A stretch of 64,000 nt of DNA from Bacteroidota bacterium (lineage in GTDB: Bacteria > Bacteroidota > Bacteroidia > Palsa-965). This document shows positions 43,959-51,870 of this stretch, piece after piece. The position numbers and the translations under genes are program-made. Within the stretch, counting starts at the first letter, position 1, and every line of letters begins with the position of its first letter. The stretch is taken from assembly GCA_016194975.1 (NCBI GenBank), contig JACQAM010000007.1:186001-250000 (forward strand), read 5' to 3'. The notes below the pieces were generated by a model. It did not search any database and had not been told where the DNA came from. It worked only from the letters and a program-made list of their open reading frames with translations.

Positions 43959-44926
43959 CCGAAAAGTAGTTTTGAAATCATGGGACCGCCTCCCAGCGTC
44001 AGGTACATGGCCATGGTCCATAAAGCGGAAGCGTATTCTATCATCCGCGAAAGCCGGTATGTTTTGGTGCGGAGAAAAAGAAAAGCGGGAAGAGAACACA
44101 AAATAAAAACACATCCAAGAACAATGAATGACGTCATTCCGTATCCCGCAAAAATACTTGCAGCAACATTAAGGACAAGTGTAATGAGTAACATAAAAAG
44201 CCACAGTATCACAGCGCGATTGGTTCCAAGCATGGACGTATAGGAGAGTACACCGTGCGCTTCTTTTTCCGGCGTGCGTATTTTTCTCCCGATCTCCAGT
44301 ACAATTCCATTCATATAAGTCACTGCAAAAAAGAACATCAATCCGGATGGGGCGCGCACACCATTAAGAAGCCAGTCCAGCCCGCTGGAATAAATATCGA
44401 TGAGCGGAATAATGAACATGTGAGAGGTCACGTACCAGAACTGGTGTTTCTTCAGCCATTCGCCCACAAAAAATTCTTTCCCCATCAGCGACAAATAAGC
44501 GATGATAATAAAATAAATGATCAGTATTTTCGGGAAGAAGATCAGGTTCACAGTGACCTGGAGAATTACAATACTAATTCCCATAATGGCAAGTTCCCTG
44601 AACGAGAGCAATCCTCTCGGCATCGGAAGTTCCTTCCTGTATTTTGCGTCATCCTCCGCATCTTTGAATTCATCAAATATCCTGACGAGAAGAAAAAGGG
44701 AAATCGTAGTAAAAATTCCTGCGAGATAAATTTTCCAGTCTACAAATCCGTGTGCGCCCCTGCATATCCGCGAGTACGCAATGGCAGAAAAACTGAATGA
44801 GGCCACTAATATTCCATGACCGAGTATCGGGAACCGTTCATTCTGATAGATGTAAAATCTTTTCAGAAAAGAAGCGTTGTTCTCTTCTGCTTTACTGAAT
44901 TCGTTTTCGCTGACTCCTGTTTTCAT
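43955..44926 (-). CDS. UbiA-superfamily prenyltransferase
   Basis: A 323-residue membrane protein with about nine helices. The first Asp-rich motif is FDEFKDAEDD (residues 84-93), a DExKDxxxD variant of the usual NDxxDxxxD. The second is EIGRKIRTPEKE (211-222), in place of DxxxD. Both binding sites keep acidic and basic residues for Mg-diphosphate, so activity is plausible. UbiA enzymes attach a prenyl chain from a prenyl diphosphate to aromatic or glycerol-based acceptors, and some cyclise terpenes. The gene overlaps HMG-CoA reductase upstream and the dikinase downstream by 4 bases each, which ties prenyl transfer to mevalonate supply. The superfamily is sure; acceptor and chain length are unknown. 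Confidence 0.88.
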   Translation of the reverse strand: MKTGVSENEFSKAEENNASFLKRFYIYQNERFPILGHGILVASFSFSAIAYSRICRGAHGFVDWKIYLAGIFTTISLFLLVRIFDEFKDAEDDAKYRKELPMPRGLLSFRELAIMGISIVILQVTVNLIFFPKILIIYFIIIAYLSLMGKEFFVGEWLKKHQFWYVTSHMFIIPLIDIYSSGLDWLLNGVRAPSGLMFFFAVTYMNGIVLEIGRKIRTPEKEAHGVLSYTSMLGTNRAVILWLFMLLITLVLNVAASIFAGYGMTSFIVLGCVFILCSLPAFLFLRTKTYRLSRMIEYASALWTMAMYLTLGGGPMISKLLFG

Positions 44927-46200
44927 TTTTTTCTTCCCAGTTTTTTGTGCGCCGAAGAAAAATGTCCTGCAGAAAGTGCGGCGGCAATGGAAAGTTCACC
45001 GGAAAGAATAACAGCTCCGCATATTTCAGCAAGTTTTCTTGCCTTGCCCTTTCCGTAACAATCCATTAATTCCAGGCATTCTCTTTGCGTGGGTAACGCT
45101 GTTCCGCCTCCTACAGTTCCCAATATCAAATTAGGCAACGTTACGCATGCATATAAATTTCCACCGGAAGTAACTTCCATTCTTGTAATTCCTACTGCTG
45201 CTTCCGACACGCACGCCACGTCTTGCCCTGTTGCAATAAAAAGCGCTGTAATTCCATTGGCAAAATGGCCTTGCGCACCAATTGCGCCGCTTTGAATTAT
45301 TCCAACTGTTGATGTCTGCCAATATTCGGCCATGATCTTAGGAGTGGTTTTCAGAACTTTTTCTACTATTTCTTTCGGCAGCTCCACTTCGGCCGTCACT
45401 TTTTTTCCGCGGACAGTTGTGAATGAAAGTGAAGTAGCTTTCTTATCGCCGGAATAATTTCCTTCAATGAACCAGAATACAGGTTGCACCGGCGTATTGG
45501 CAATGATATACTGACAGATTTCATCCGTACATATCGTTACCATATTCTGTCCCGAAGCATCACCGGTCTGGTACTCGAAAGTGATCATCAGGTTATTTCC
45601 TTCAATGTTCGGAATTACATCTAATAATTTCGCATGCTGACTTGTTGCCTCAATAATTTTTTTGAACTCCTCCACTTTTGAAAGCGCCCAAAGTAGAAAA
45701 ATTCCCAATTCACCAATGTTATTGAACTTGAAAACCGGACTTCGCTGAACCGCCTCAATTAAACAAATAGAAGTTATTCCGCCGCACAAACGGGTTGCTT
45801 TGGCTCCCCGGTGATAAGAGGCCACGAGCGCTCCTTCACTTGTTGCGAGCGGAACAAAAAAATCTCCCTGTGCTGCAGAACCAAGAACTCTCAGCGGGCC
45901 TATTATTCCTGTCGGAACCTGCGTCATACCTATGTAGTTCTCAATATTGCCTTCGAGCATTTTTGTATCCGCAAATATTTTTTTTCCGGCAAGGCAATCC
46001 GCATTTTTTCCTGTTTCTTTTTTCAGGTAATCCAGGCGCAGAGCTTGTCCTTCTGCAGATGCCATGGCTTCAATAGGAAAATGATCGTGCGTTATTTCCT
46101 GCGAAGATTTTTCTTTTATTTTTTTTATCAGGTCTGCAATATTGTGATGCTCGTCCAGGATCTGAATAGCACGCGAAGCTCTTGAAGTGGAAGTTCCCAT
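44923..46200 (-). CDS. Class I hydroxymethylglutaryl-CoA reductase
   Basis: A 425-residue HMG-CoA reductase, the NADPH-dependent committed step of the mevalonate pathway. All four catalytic residues known from the human enzyme can be located: Glu122 in TSEGALVAS, Lys253 in GDKKA, Asp327 in GQDVA, and His413 in SAGHFSS. Further motifs are ENYIGMTQVPTGIIGPL and the NADPH-site GDASGQNMVT, both typical of the class I (biosynthetic) form. There is no membrane domain. ATG 46200 is preferred over 46311, because a TTTG-N16-TAGATTTG promoter lies at 46245-46272. It is the first gene of the nine-gene operon and overlaps the UbiA gene by 4 bases. No other mevalonate-pathway gene is in the window. Confidence 0.96.
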   Translation of the reverse strand: MGTSTSRASRAIQILDEHHNIADLIKKIKEKSSQEITHDHFPIEAMASAEGQALRLDYLKKETGKNADCLAGKKIFADTKMLEGNIENYIGMTQVPTGIIGPLRVLGSAAQGDFFVPLATSEGALVASYHRGAKATRLCGGITSICLIEAVQRSPVFKFNNIGELGIFLLWALSKVEEFKKIIEATSQHAKLLDVIPNIEGNNLMITFEYQTGDASGQNMVTICTDEICQYIIANTPVQPVFWFIEGNYSGDKKATSLSFTTVRGKKVTAEVELPKEIVEKVLKTTPKIMAEYWQTSTVGIIQSGAIGAQGHFANGITALFIATGQDVACVSEAAVGITRMEVTSGGNLYACVTLPNLILGTVGGGTALPTQRECLELMDCYGKGKARKLAEICGAVILSGELSIAAALSAGHFSSAHKKLGRKK

Positions 46201-46244
46201 TGGATCGTTTTTTATTTTAGAATTGTTGATTAGGATGAACGAAG

Positions 46245-46272
46245 CAAATCTAAATACGGAGTCAGGATCAAA
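46245..46272 (-). promoter_or_regulatory. Promoter of the nine-gene lipid operon
   Basis: On the minus strand TTTG (46269-46272) is followed after 16 bases by TAGATTTG (46245-46252), an exact TAnnTTTG element. The predicted transcript start is about 38 bases before the HMG-CoA reductase ATG. No operator-like palindrome was seen. Confidence 0.7.
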
Positions 46273-46582
46273 AAAACTGTTTATTATTGCCCGTACCCTT
46301 ATTTGTTGCAAATACTACTAATTTTTCTGAAACGCCATCGGCAAATCGCGGATTTCCGCAAAAAGAACCTCGCATCGTCTGCCAATTTTTGTTTTTTGAT
46401 ATATTAATTTGAACAGTTGGCTTTATTTCATACTAATATTTTTTTCTTCCCTTTCATTCCTTTTCATGTGCACCGCATCAGCAGTTTAATGCAGCAGAGC
46501 CAATCCTTCCCGAATGTTCGTTCGCTATTGTAAATCCTGAATATTTTGGAGCGCAACTTCATCACTTTTTTGTTCCTCCGTT

Positions 46583-46620
46583 CCCGCTACCACCAGGCCG
46601 GAGGCGGTGGTGGTATCGGG
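46583..46620. repeat. GC-rich hairpin repeat
   Basis: CCCGCTACCACC (46583-46594) and GGTGGTATCGGG (46609-46620) pair over 12 bp with one mismatch. It is the only clear structure, besides the two promoter regions, in the 542-base gap between the lipid operon and the fourth adhesin. Confidence 0.6.
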
Positions 46621-46710
46621 GCTAATTATGTTACTGCAGCGCGTTGAAATTCCTGCATCACTTTCTGTTTTGTGTCCTTCGTTTTCCCTTGCAAAAACCA
46701 CCTTTTTTCG

Positions 46711-46718
46711 TAACTTGC
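46711..46718 (+). promoter_or_regulatory. Possible -7 element (TAACTTGC) for the Ig-repeat adhesin
   Basis: It differs from TAnnTTTG in its last three bases and lies 32 bases before the ATG at 46743, close to the spacing seen for stronger sites here. Weak. Confidence 0.3.
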
Positions 46719-46742
46719 TATGCTCAAATCCCTACTCTGAAA

Positions 46743-49682
46743 ATGAAAAAATGTTTACTTTTTTTCATTCCGTTTTTTTCCCTTTCAATTTTTTCGGATG
46801 CCCAGTCTTTCATGAACGGAAGTTTTGAGATCAATACAGCCGGCGTCGATCAGATCAATCTTTCCAATCCTGCTTTCAACGGTTTCATGTCGAACACAAT
46901 CGCCTTCGGAAGTTTCGGCGACATGGATATCATCCGCTCAGCAACTTATTGCGGGCTTCCGCAGAACGGAACGTGGTACACCGCGCTCACCGGTTCCGGA
47001 ACAGATGCAATCACCATGCAACTCGCCGCTCCATTGGTAACGGGAACAACGTACACCATCACTTTCTGGGATAAAGGTTGCTGGGGAACTTATTCGACCA
47101 GCGCTCCTCCTGTGCAGATCGGACTTTCTACTGTTGCAGGCGCATTGGGAACTGCAGTTTATACTGCACCTGCTCCAACAAATAATGTGTGGGTGCAACG
47201 CACTGCAACTTTTGTTGCACCAAACAACGGACAATATATTTCTGTTGTACTCACAGCAGGTGGCCTCGGCGACTGGACACAGATCGATAATTTTGCTTTC
47301 TCTGCAGCTGCTTCTCCCACTGCAAATTTTACTGCATCGAATACAAATATCTGTCCGAACAATTGCATCAACTTCACCGACATGAGTACGGGCGCACCCA
47401 CTTCCTGGTCGTGGACCTTTGCAGGAGGAATTCCCGCAACTTCCACAGCGCAGAATCCAACAAACATTTGTTATTCCACTCCCGGAACTTATGCAGTCAC
47501 TCTTACTGCAACAAATGCAAACGGATCGAACACCATGAACCAGACCACTTACATCACGGTAAATCCATTCCCTACAGTTACAGCAGCTTCTTCCGGAACC
47601 ATCACCTGCGCGAATCCGAGCGTAACACTTACGGGAACGAGCGCAGGAAATACCATGGTGTGGAATGGCGGCGCACTGGTGAATGCACCGAATCCCGCTA
47701 CCGTTAGTGCAGCTGGAACCTACACTTGCACTGCCACAAGTCCTGCAGGTTGTACTGCAACACAAACCATCACGGTCACATCCAATACCACTCCGCCTGT
47801 AGTTACTGCAGCTTCTTCCGGAACCATCACGTGCACGAACACGAGCGTAACGCTCACAGGCACGAGCGCGGGAAATACCATGGTGTGGAACGGTGGAGCG
47901 CTCGTAAATGCCCCGAATCCGGCAACTGTTTCTGCAGCCGGCACCTATACTGTGACTGCGACTGACGCAACTAACGGTTGTACTGCAACACAAACCATCG
48001 CCGTTTCATCAAATACAACTCCTCCCACTGTCATTGCAACTACAAGCGGAAATCTGTCATGCACTGTTTTATCAGTTACTTTGACCGGAACAAGTGCAGG
48101 GAATACTATGGTGTGGAACGGAGGCGCTCTCGTAAATGCGGCAAACCCGGCAACAGTTTCTGCAGCCGGATCTTATACCGTTACCGCGACTGATGCCACG
48201 AATGGTTGTACTGCAACACAAACCGTCACTGTCACATCCAGCGCAACACCGCCGGCTGTTACGGCAACAGCATCAGGAAATATTACCTGCACTACTACAA
48301 GCATTACACTCACGGGCACGAGCGCAGGAAATACCATGGTGTGGAATGGCGGCGCGCTGGTGAATGCACCGAATCCCGCTACAGTTAGCGCAACGGGAAC
48401 TTACACCTGCACCGCAACGGATCCTGTTACCGGTTGCACAAATACAACTACGGTCACCGTCACCGCAAACACCACACCACCTGTTGTTACTGCAACGGGC
48501 GGAACGCTCACGTGCTTCACCACCTCCGTAGTGCTCACGGGCACGAGCGCAGGAAATACCATGGTGTGGAATGGCGGCGCGCTGGTGAATGCACCGAATC
48601 CCGCAACAGTTAGCGCAACAGGAACCTATACGGTGACTGCAACTGATCCCGCGAATGGTTGTACTGCAACACAAACCGTCACTGTAACATCAAATACAAC
48701 TCCGCCAACTGTTACTGCAACATCATCGGGAAATATTTCCTGTACCAATCCTACTTCAACGCTCACCGGAACTTCTGCCGGAAGTACAATGGTGTGGAAC
48801 GGAGGTGCACTTTCAAACGCGTCAAATCCTGCGACAGTGAATGCAGCCGGAACCTATACGGTAACTGCAGTGGATATTGCGAATGGTTGCTCCAGCACAG
48901 CAACGATCACGATCACGGCAAATATAACTCCGCCATCAGTAACCATAGCGCCTGCCGATACGATCACTTGCGCTGTGACTACCGTTGCATTGAGTGCAAC
49001 CGGATCAGCGGGAGTAACCTATTCGTGGGCCGGCCCCGGAATTCAGAGCGGCGGAAATTCCGCAACACCTATTGTGAGTGCCGGTGGAAATTATACCTGC
49101 ACGGTTACCAACCCGGTGAATGGTTGTACTGCAACACAAATCGTGAATGTAGTGGCGAGTGTAAATCCTCCTGTTGCAACTGCGGGCGGCGGAGCAACAA
49201 TCAACTACGGCAACAGCACATTGCTCACCGGTACCGGCGGGGGAACTTACGCATGGCTTCCACACGCGGGACTGAGTTGCTACAGTTGTCCGAATCCTAC
49301 TGCTTCACCAACTGTAACGACAACTTATTGTGTGAACGTCACTGATTCGCTTGGATGTTCCGACAGTGCGTGTACGATAGTGGTGGTGGATATCACTTGC
49401 GGAACTTTTGGTTTTCCCAATGCATTTTCACCGAATAATGACGGGGAGAATGATGTATTCCATTGCATGATCAACCCGGGTTGCATCTCAGATTATCACC
49501 TGGTGATCTATGACCGCTGGGGAGAAAAAGTTTTTGAGACTGAAGATTACACGCAGGGATGGGACGGAACAGTGAAAGGAGAATTACTCGACAATGCAGT
49601 TTTTGTTTATTACGCCACAGCAACACTGAGCACCACGAAAGAAAAATTAGTGAGAAAAGGAAATGTCAGTTTGATACGGTAA
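46743..49682 (+). CDS. T9SS-secreted protein with Ig-like repeats and type B CTD
   Basis: A 979-residue secreted protein: signal peptide (MKKCLLFFIPFFSLSIFSDAQ), a beta-sandwich N-terminal domain (about 22-195; SFMNGSFEI, TYTITFWDKG, QIDNFAF) that looks carbohydrate-binding-like, and a PKD domain (WSWTFAGG). Then come about eight Ig-like repeats of roughly 75 residues. Six are nearly identical around LTGTSAGNTMVWNGGALVNA and TYTCTATD; two are diverged. The CHU_C sorting domain closes the protein (FPNAFSPNNDGEND, IYDRWGEK, QGWDG). ATG 46743 is chosen because it begins the signal peptide. The gene ends 10 bases before a PorP/SprF gene, the typical arrangement for a type B CTD substrate and its outer-membrane partner. 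Likely a surface adhesin. Confidence 0.9.
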   Translation: MKKCLLFFIPFFSLSIFSDAQSFMNGSFEINTAGVDQINLSNPAFNGFMSNTIAFGSFGDMDIIRSATYCGLPQNGTWYTALTGSGTDAITMQLAAPLVTGTTYTITFWDKGCWGTYSTSAPPVQIGLSTVAGALGTAVYTAPAPTNNVWVQRTATFVAPNNGQYISVVLTAGGLGDWTQIDNFAFSAAASPTANFTASNTNICPNNCINFTDMSTGAPTSWSWTFAGGIPATSTAQNPTNICYSTPGTYAVTLTATNANGSNTMNQTTYITVNPFPTVTAASSGTITCANPSVTLTGTSAGNTMVWNGGALVNAPNPATVSAAGTYTCTATSPAGCTATQTITVTSNTTPPVVTAASSGTITCTNTSVTLTGTSAGNTMVWNGGALVNAPNPATVSAAGTYTVTATDATNGCTATQTIAVSSNTTPPTVIATTSGNLSCTVLSVTLTGTSAGNTMVWNGGALVNAANPATVSAAGSYTVTATDATNGCTATQTVTVTSSATPPAVTATASGNITCTTTSITLTGTSAGNTMVWNGGALVNAPNPATVSATGTYTCTATDPVTGCTNTTTVTVTANTTPPVVTATGGTLTCFTTSVVLTGTSAGNTMVWNGGALVNAPNPATVSATGTYTVTATDPANGCTATQTVTVTSNTTPPTVTATSSGNISCTNPTSTLTGTSAGSTMVWNGGALSNASNPATVNAAGTYTVTAVDIANGCSSTATITITANITPPSVTIAPADTITCAVTTVALSATGSAGVTYSWAGPGIQSGGNSATPIVSAGGNYTCTVTNPVNGCTATQIVNVVASVNPPVATAGGGATINYGNSTLLTGTGGGTYAWLPHAGLSCYSCPNPTASPTVTTTYCVNVTDSLGCSDSACTIVVVDITCGTFGFPNAFSPNNDGENDVFHCMINPGCISDYHLVIYDRWGEKVFETEDYTQGWDGTVKGELLDNAVFVYYATATLSTTKEKLVRKGNVSLIR
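47588..48950 (+). repeat. Near-identical tandem Ig-like repeats (about 225-231 bp)
   Basis: Six consecutive units. A 71-bp block at 48309-48379 is identical to 48534-48604. Such sequence identity points to recent duplication or gene conversion, and the array length is likely variable between strains. Confidence 0.9.
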
Positions 49683-49692
49683 CCGCATCGCG

Positions 49693-50745
49693 ATGAAAAA
49701 TATTATCATAAAATGTTTTTTTATTTTCGGGATGCTGTTCTCCGTTTCGGTTTCTCATTCGCAGGATATTCACTTCTCGCAATTTCTCGCCACTCCATTG
49801 CTCATCAATCCTGCACAGACCGCACTCAACAACAGTGTACGCACGATCGCGAATTATAAAAATCAGTGGGCCGCATTCGGCGCGCCTTACACTACGTATG
49901 CATTTTCTACTGAGTTCGCATTGTTTCACAAGAAAGATCACCCGAATTACATGGGCGCAGGACTTGTTTTTTACAATGACAAAGCAGGCGATTCTCAAAT
50001 GGGAACCACCGAAGGTGCGATGACGCTTTCCGGAATTATCAAGGCAGGAGCAAACAGTCATCTGGCCGGCGGAATGCTTTGTGGATTTTCACAGCGTTCG
50101 ATCAATTATTCGAAACTCATCTGGGAAAATCAATACGACGGGATGAATTTCAATACGTCTTTGAATCCGAATGAACCGACGGGGGTAACAGCTTATCATT
50201 ACATCGATCTTGGTGCAGGGCTGGCGTACAATTACGGCACGCAGGAAAAATATATTTCTGCGAATGACGGGATCCACATCAACGCAGGAATTTCTGCCTG
50301 GCATTATGGTTTACCGAAATATACTTTCTACGGCATAGGCGACGAAAAACTGAATACAAAACTAATTGCGCATGGTGCCGTGGAAATTGGAATTGCAAAT
50401 AGCAACATGATCCTTGTTCCGCATGTGCTATTGATGAAGCAGGGGAAATTGCACGAGGAAGATCTCGGCTGCCAGATCAAATTCATTCTGAAAGAAAATT
50501 CAAAATATACGGGCCGCATTAAAGCGGCTGCTATCGGTTTTGGAATTTCGTATCGCCACAGGGATGCGATCATTCCTCAATTCACCTATGAGAATTCGCA
50601 TTACGCGGTCGGCATAAGCTACGATGCCAATATTTCAAAACTGCGCGCCGCGACTTCGATGCAGGGTGGAATGGAAATTTTTCTGCGCTTCACAACCGAT
50701 CATCTTTTCCGTTCGGCAGAATCGCCTGAACCTTTTTATAATTAG
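49693..50745 (+). CDS. PorP/SprF-family type IX secretion outer-membrane protein
   Basis: A 350-residue outer-membrane beta-barrel of the PorP/SprF family. It has a signal peptide (to about residue 24), the conserved QDIHFSQFLATPLLINPA start of the mature protein, then alternating beta-strands to the end. PorP/SprF-like proteins work with type IX secretion, and are needed for secretion or attachment of adjacent type B CTD proteins, as sprF is for sprB in Flavobacterium johnsoniae. It lies 10 bases after the Ig-repeat adhesin and is presumably its dedicated partner. It might also serve the three SprB-type adhesins, which lack partners of their own nearby. The family call is firm. Confidence 0.92.
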   Translation: MKNIIIKCFFIFGMLFSVSVSHSQDIHFSQFLATPLLINPAQTALNNSVRTIANYKNQWAAFGAPYTTYAFSTEFALFHKKDHPNYMGAGLVFYNDKAGDSQMGTTEGAMTLSGIIKAGANSHLAGGMLCGFSQRSINYSKLIWENQYDGMNFNTSLNPNEPTGVTAYHYIDLGAGLAYNYGTQEKYISANDGIHINAGISAWHYGLPKYTFYGIGDEKLNTKLIAHGAVEIGIANSNMILVPHVLLMKQGKLHEEDLGCQIKFILKENSKYTGRIKAAAIGFGISYRHRDAIIPQFTYENSHYAVGISYDANISKLRAATSMQGGMEIFLRFTTDHLFRSAESPEPFYN

Positions 50746-50794
50746 AAAAGACATTCTATCTTTCCGTACGCTTTTCTACAACAGAAAGAAAAAA

Positions 50795-51262
50795 ATGAAA
50801 AACCACGGAAGGTTCCTTGCACTATTTTTTCTCGTTTCGCTTTTTTCCTGCAAGCGGGATCCATTAACAGGAGATAAAAGTATTCTTACCGGCACATGGA
50901 ACTGGCACCGGTCTGATCTCTATGAGACCAATTCGCAGGGAAATTATTTTATCTATGATACTGATTCGCTCGGCGGTGCACTTGGAACCACTTCGCAAAT
51001 TACTTTTCTTGAGCGCGGAGAAGTTTCTGTTTCAGGCCCGCGACAAACCACGAGGAGCAGCAGGAGGATCACTTTTAATTCCTTCGAACACAACAGCACT
51101 GACAACAGTTACACCTTTGATATTAAAATTTATAATGGCCACGACGTACATCATTTATCGGGAACGCTGCTTGACCGTTCTACCGATACATTGCTGGTGA
51201 ATGAGATTCCTTATCCCGTGTCGGGCAATTATACAAAGACGGTGAATATTTACACGAAATAA
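50795..51262 (+). CDS. Lipoprotein, lipocalin-like
   Basis: A 155-residue predicted lipoprotein. The signal peptide ends in a lipobox (VSLFSC), with Cys about residue 19 as the lipidation site. The mature part starts with KRDPLTGDKSILTGTWNWHR, where the TGTW pattern and following beta-strands resemble lipocalin-like domains common in Bacteroidota lipoproteins. ATG 50795 is chosen to begin the signal peptide; the upstream frame overlaps the PorP-like gene. It lies 49 bases after that gene and could be co-transcribed. No function can be assigned. Confidence 0.7.
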   Translation: MKNHGRFLALFFLVSLFSCKRDPLTGDKSILTGTWNWHRSDLYETNSQGNYFIYDTDSLGGALGTTSQITFLERGEVSVSGPRQTTRSSRRITFNSFEHNSTDNSYTFDIKIYNGHDVHHLSGTLLDRSTDTLLVNEIPYPVSGNYTKTVNIYTK

Positions 51263-51326
51263 ATTTCGGGAGTGATTTAGAGGCTGTCTAAATTTCATCC
51301 TTCTGTTTTGTTCTTTTGCAATTCAA

Positions 51327-51398
51327 CTTCGCGTCTTGGCGCCTTCGCGGTTTCTATAATATTCTTTTATTTAACCGTTAAGACTAAGATGCTAAGAG
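51327..51398. repeat. Imperfect inverted repeat with AACCGnnAAG arms
   Basis: The left arm (51327-51352) reads as the complement of AACCGCGAAGGCGCCAAGA. The right arm (51373-51398) has AACCGTTAAGACTAAGATG with the same spacing of AAG and AAGA blocks. It looks like a degraded interspersed repeat in the gap between the lipoprotein gene and the STAS-like gene. Confidence 0.35.
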
Positions 51399-51486
51399 TT
51401 TTCAAACTGACCCACTCCAAATTTTGTATTCTGAATAATAACTGCGTTCTTCGTGTTGGCTTCACATCAAACATTTTTCAACCCTT

Positions 51487-51870
51487 ATGAATTCTACTCT
51501 TACTTCAGTATCGGAATTGTATTTCGATGAGGCGAATTCCATCCTGCATATCCGCATGCTTCCCGGTGCCGACATGAGTATGGAGAATACAAAAAAGCAT
51601 TATGATGTCATTCATAAATTGACCGGTGGAAAAAAATATCTCGCACTCGTCGACTCGCACGAATATTTTACAATGGACTCCGATGCGCTGCAGTTTACGT
51701 CACAAAGAGAAACCATCGCCAACAGGATTGCAACGGCACATTATAATTCTTCATTCGGAAATAAACTGACCATTGATTTTTTCCGGAACGTACTCAAACC
51801 GCATATCCCGGTGCAGGTATTCAGGTCGAAACAGGAAGCGGAAGAATGGCTTCTCTCACAACTCAAGTGA
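51487..51870 (+). CDS. STAS/SpoIIAA-like (DUF7793-type) protein
   Basis: A 127-residue soluble protein with an alternating beta-alpha pattern: SELYFDEANSILHIRML, a helix at NTKKHYDVIHKLT, strand KKYLALVD, and helices through SQRETIANRIATAHY. The C-terminus is PVQVFRSKQEAEEWLLSQL, whose EAEEWL ending is typical of STAS/SpoIIAA-like small proteins in Bacteroidota. No enzymatic motif is visible; such proteins may act in regulatory or lipid-binding roles. Its last 15 bases overlap the end of mpl on the other strand. Fold assignment moderate, function unknown. Confidence 0.65.
   Translation: MNSTLTSVSELYFDEANSILHIRMLPGADMSMENTKKHYDVIHKLTGGKKYLALVDSHEYFTMDSDALQFTSQRETIANRIATAHYNSSFGNKLTIDFFRNVLKPHIPVQVFRSKQEAEEWLLSQLK

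Noticed and set aside
43959-44114. N-terminal extension of the dikinase
   Set aside because: The added 52 residues are antisense to the end of the UbiA gene and lack family similarity; the ATGA overlap start is far more likely.
34689-46200. Carotenoid, flexirubin or polyketide cluster
   Set aside because: No phytoene synthase/desaturase, aryl-polyene ketosynthase or polyketide synthase is present, and the gene set does not match those pathways.
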